Positions 62,816 through 64,000 of a DNA stretch of 64,000 nucleotides are shown piece by piece. Position numbers and translations under genes: made by a program. The stretch's first letter is position 1, and every line of letters begins with the position of its first letter. The DNA lies in assembly GCA_020249435.1 (NCBI GenBank), contig JADCFQ010000023.1, positions 62,001-126,000 of the forward strand, in the 5' to 3' direction. Source of the DNA: Roseomonas sp. (GTDB lineage Bacteria > Pseudomonadota > Alphaproteobacteria > Acetobacterales > Acetobacteraceae). A model generated the notes under the pieces. That model had not been told where the DNA came from and made no database searches. It saw nothing but the letters and a program-made list of their open reading frames with translations.

Positions 62816-64000
62816 TTATACGGCCGTCCCGCCCACCGTCAGCCCGGTCAATTTCAGTGTCGGTTGGCCAACGCCAACCGGCACGCCCTGGCCCTGCTTG
62901 CCGCAAGTGCCAATGCCGGGATCGAGCGCCATGTCATTGGCAACCATACTCACCTTGGTCAGCGCATCCGGGCCATTGCCGATCAATGTCGCACCCTTCA
63001 CCGGCGCGCCGATCTTGCCGTTCTCGATCAAATAGGCTTCCGAAGCGCTGAAGACGAATTTGCCGGAGGTGATATCCACCTGCCCGCCGCCGAAATTCAC
63101 CGCGTAAAGCCCGCGCTTCACACTGCCCAAAACCTCTTCCGGCGTATGGGCCCCGCCCAGCATCACGGTATTGGTCATGCGCGGCATGGGGCTATGCGCA
63201 TAGCTCTGGCGCCGGCCATTGCCGGTGGGCGACACACCCATCAGCCGGGCATTCTGCCGATCCTGCAGGAAGCCAACCAGGACGCCATCTTCAATCAGCG
63301 TGGTGCGCCCGCTTGGCGTGCCTTCATCATCCACCGTCAGGCTGCCGCGCCGATCCGGCAGCGTGCCATCATCCACCACGGTGACACCTGGTGCCGCAAT
63401 GCGCTGGCCAAGCAGCCCGGCAAAAGCAGAAGTCTTTTTGCGATTGTAATCGCCTTCCAGCCCATGGCCGATCGCTTCATGCAGCAAAATGCCGGGCCAG
63501 CCGGGGCCGAGCACCACTTCCATCTCTCCGGCGGGCGCGGGCACGCTGCCAAGATTGACCAGCGCCTGGCGCAAAGCCTCATCCACGCCGCGCTTCCAGG
63601 CATCGCCGCCCAGCACGCGTTCATAGGCAAAGCGCCCGCCAGTGCCGAAGCTGCCCGTCTCCCGCCGATCACCTTCCGCCACCACGACCGAGACATTGAA
63701 GCGCACCAGCGGGCGCAAATCAGCCAGCCGCTGCCCATCCGGGCGCAGGATCTGCACCGCCTGCCATTCCCCGGTGATGGAGGCCATTACCTGCACCACG
63801 CGTGGGTCTCGCGCGCGGGCATAGGCGTCTATTTCCTGCAACAGCGCGGTCTTGGCGGCGAAATCCATTTGCGTGAGCGGATTGGCATCGGTGTAAAGCC
63901 GCGCATTGGTGGCCCGCGGCGCGACATCCAAAACCCCGCTATGACCCTGGCGCACCGCCTTTACCGCGGCAGCAGCACGCGAAAGCGCGGCATCCGACAA
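62816..64000 (-). CDS. tldD: Metalloprotease TldD, 3' part (runs off window)
   Basis: 394 residues of a TldD protein, which with TldE (PmbA) degrades or processes small peptides such as microcins. The metal site HEAIGHGLEGD (HExxxH) is present, as are GVTVVDDGTLPDRRGSLTVDDEG, GVLVGFLQDRQNA and the C-terminal VGGTAV. Family length is about 470-480 residues, so about 80 N-terminal residues lie beyond the right edge. No stop or frameshift is seen in the visible part. Confidence 0.95.
   Translation of the reverse strand: MSDAALSRAAAAVKAVRQGHSGVLDVAPRATNARLYTDANPLTQMDFAAKTALLQEIDAYARARDPRVVQVMASITGEWQAVQILRPDGQRLADLRPLVRFNVSVVVAEGDRRETGSFGTGGRFAYERVLGGDAWKRGVDEALRQALVNLGSVPAPAGEMEVVLGPGWPGILLHEAIGHGLEGDYNRKKTSAFAGLLGQRIAAPGVTVVDDGTLPDRRGSLTVDDEGTPSGRTTLIEDGVLVGFLQDRQNARLMGVSPTGNGRRQSYAHSPMPRMTNTVMLGGAHTPEEVLGSVKRGLYAVNFGGGQVDITSGKFVFSASEAYLIENGKIGAPVKGATLIGNGPDALTKVSMVANDMALDPGIGTCGKQGQGVPVGVGQPTLKLTGLTVGGTAV

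Noticed and set aside
62816..64000. Truncated tldD
   Set aside because: The frame simply runs off the right end of the window with no break, so it is an edge effect, not a mutation.

Overview
The window looks like a chromosomal segment of a GC-rich alphaproteobacterium. Signs of this are the aroQ-accB-accC and mreBCD-mrdA-rodA clusters, phasin/clpS/clpA neighbours, a ChpT-like phosphotransferase next to a chemotaxis operon, and four stand-alone Bug-type solute-binding proteins. That mix resembles Acetobacteraceae (Roseomonas-like) or related Rhodospirillales, but this is inferred from gene content only. No rRNA, tRNA, CRISPR array, insertion sequence or prophage was seen. Genes are dense, and many are joined by 4-base ATGA/GTGA overlaps.

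Layout. 0-9 kb: MFS transporter, DUF3293 protein and rRNA methyltransferase (minus); panC; Bug protein; DMT transporter and class II aldolase; ModA-like binding protein; M20-type amidohydrolase; VIT1/CCC1-like transporter. 9-19 kb: a P1B-5-type metal ATPase with a C-terminal hemerythrin-like domain, coupled to the end of the cell-shape cluster rodA-mrdA-mreD-mreC-mreB, then leuA with a possible Leu-rich leader peptide. 19.2-21.4 kb: a less GC-rich islet with a secreted ClpP-fold protein carrying Gln-Thr repeats and a toxin-antitoxin pair whose toxin is frameshifted. 21.4-25 kb: accC, accB, aroQ, then thiS-thiG. 25-34 kb: phosphotriesterase-like hydrolase with a peptide-type binding protein, aat, an Lrp/AsnC regulator divergent from a Bug-GST-VOC-FkbM run, another Bug protein, a PhyH oxygenase and YjbQ. 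34.7-43 kb: clpA, clpS, phasin, a DD-carboxypeptidase, a WecA-like transferase, a D-2-hydroxyacid dehydrogenase and a Bug protein. 43-51 kb: DMT transporter, then two divergent paralogous family 5 binding proteins, one heading a complete dipeptide/oligopeptide-type ABC operon that ends in a 39-residue lipoprotein. 51-57 kb: MFS, nadK, nitrilase-family hydrolase, a small membrane protein, moaA, TauE/SafE, DUF3553. 56.7-62.8 kb: ChpT-like protein and cheA-cheW-cheY-cheB-cheR. The right edge holds the 3' part of tldD.

How parts work together. mreBCD, PBP2 and RodA form the elongasome, and the DD-carboxypeptidase trims the same polymer. Aat, ClpS and ClpA are the core of the bacterial N-degron pathway and all lie within 10 kb. 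The uptake genes (Bug, family 5 ABC, DMT, MFS) and catabolic hydrolases suggest a heterotroph feeding on many small organic acids and peptides. The most unusual items are the ATPase-hemerythrin fusion beside a CCC1-like transporter, the Gln-Thr-studded ClpP-like protein beside a decaying toxin-antitoxin module, a 61-bp double-hairpin repeat present twice, and a structured, strongly terminated region 3' of the phasin gene.
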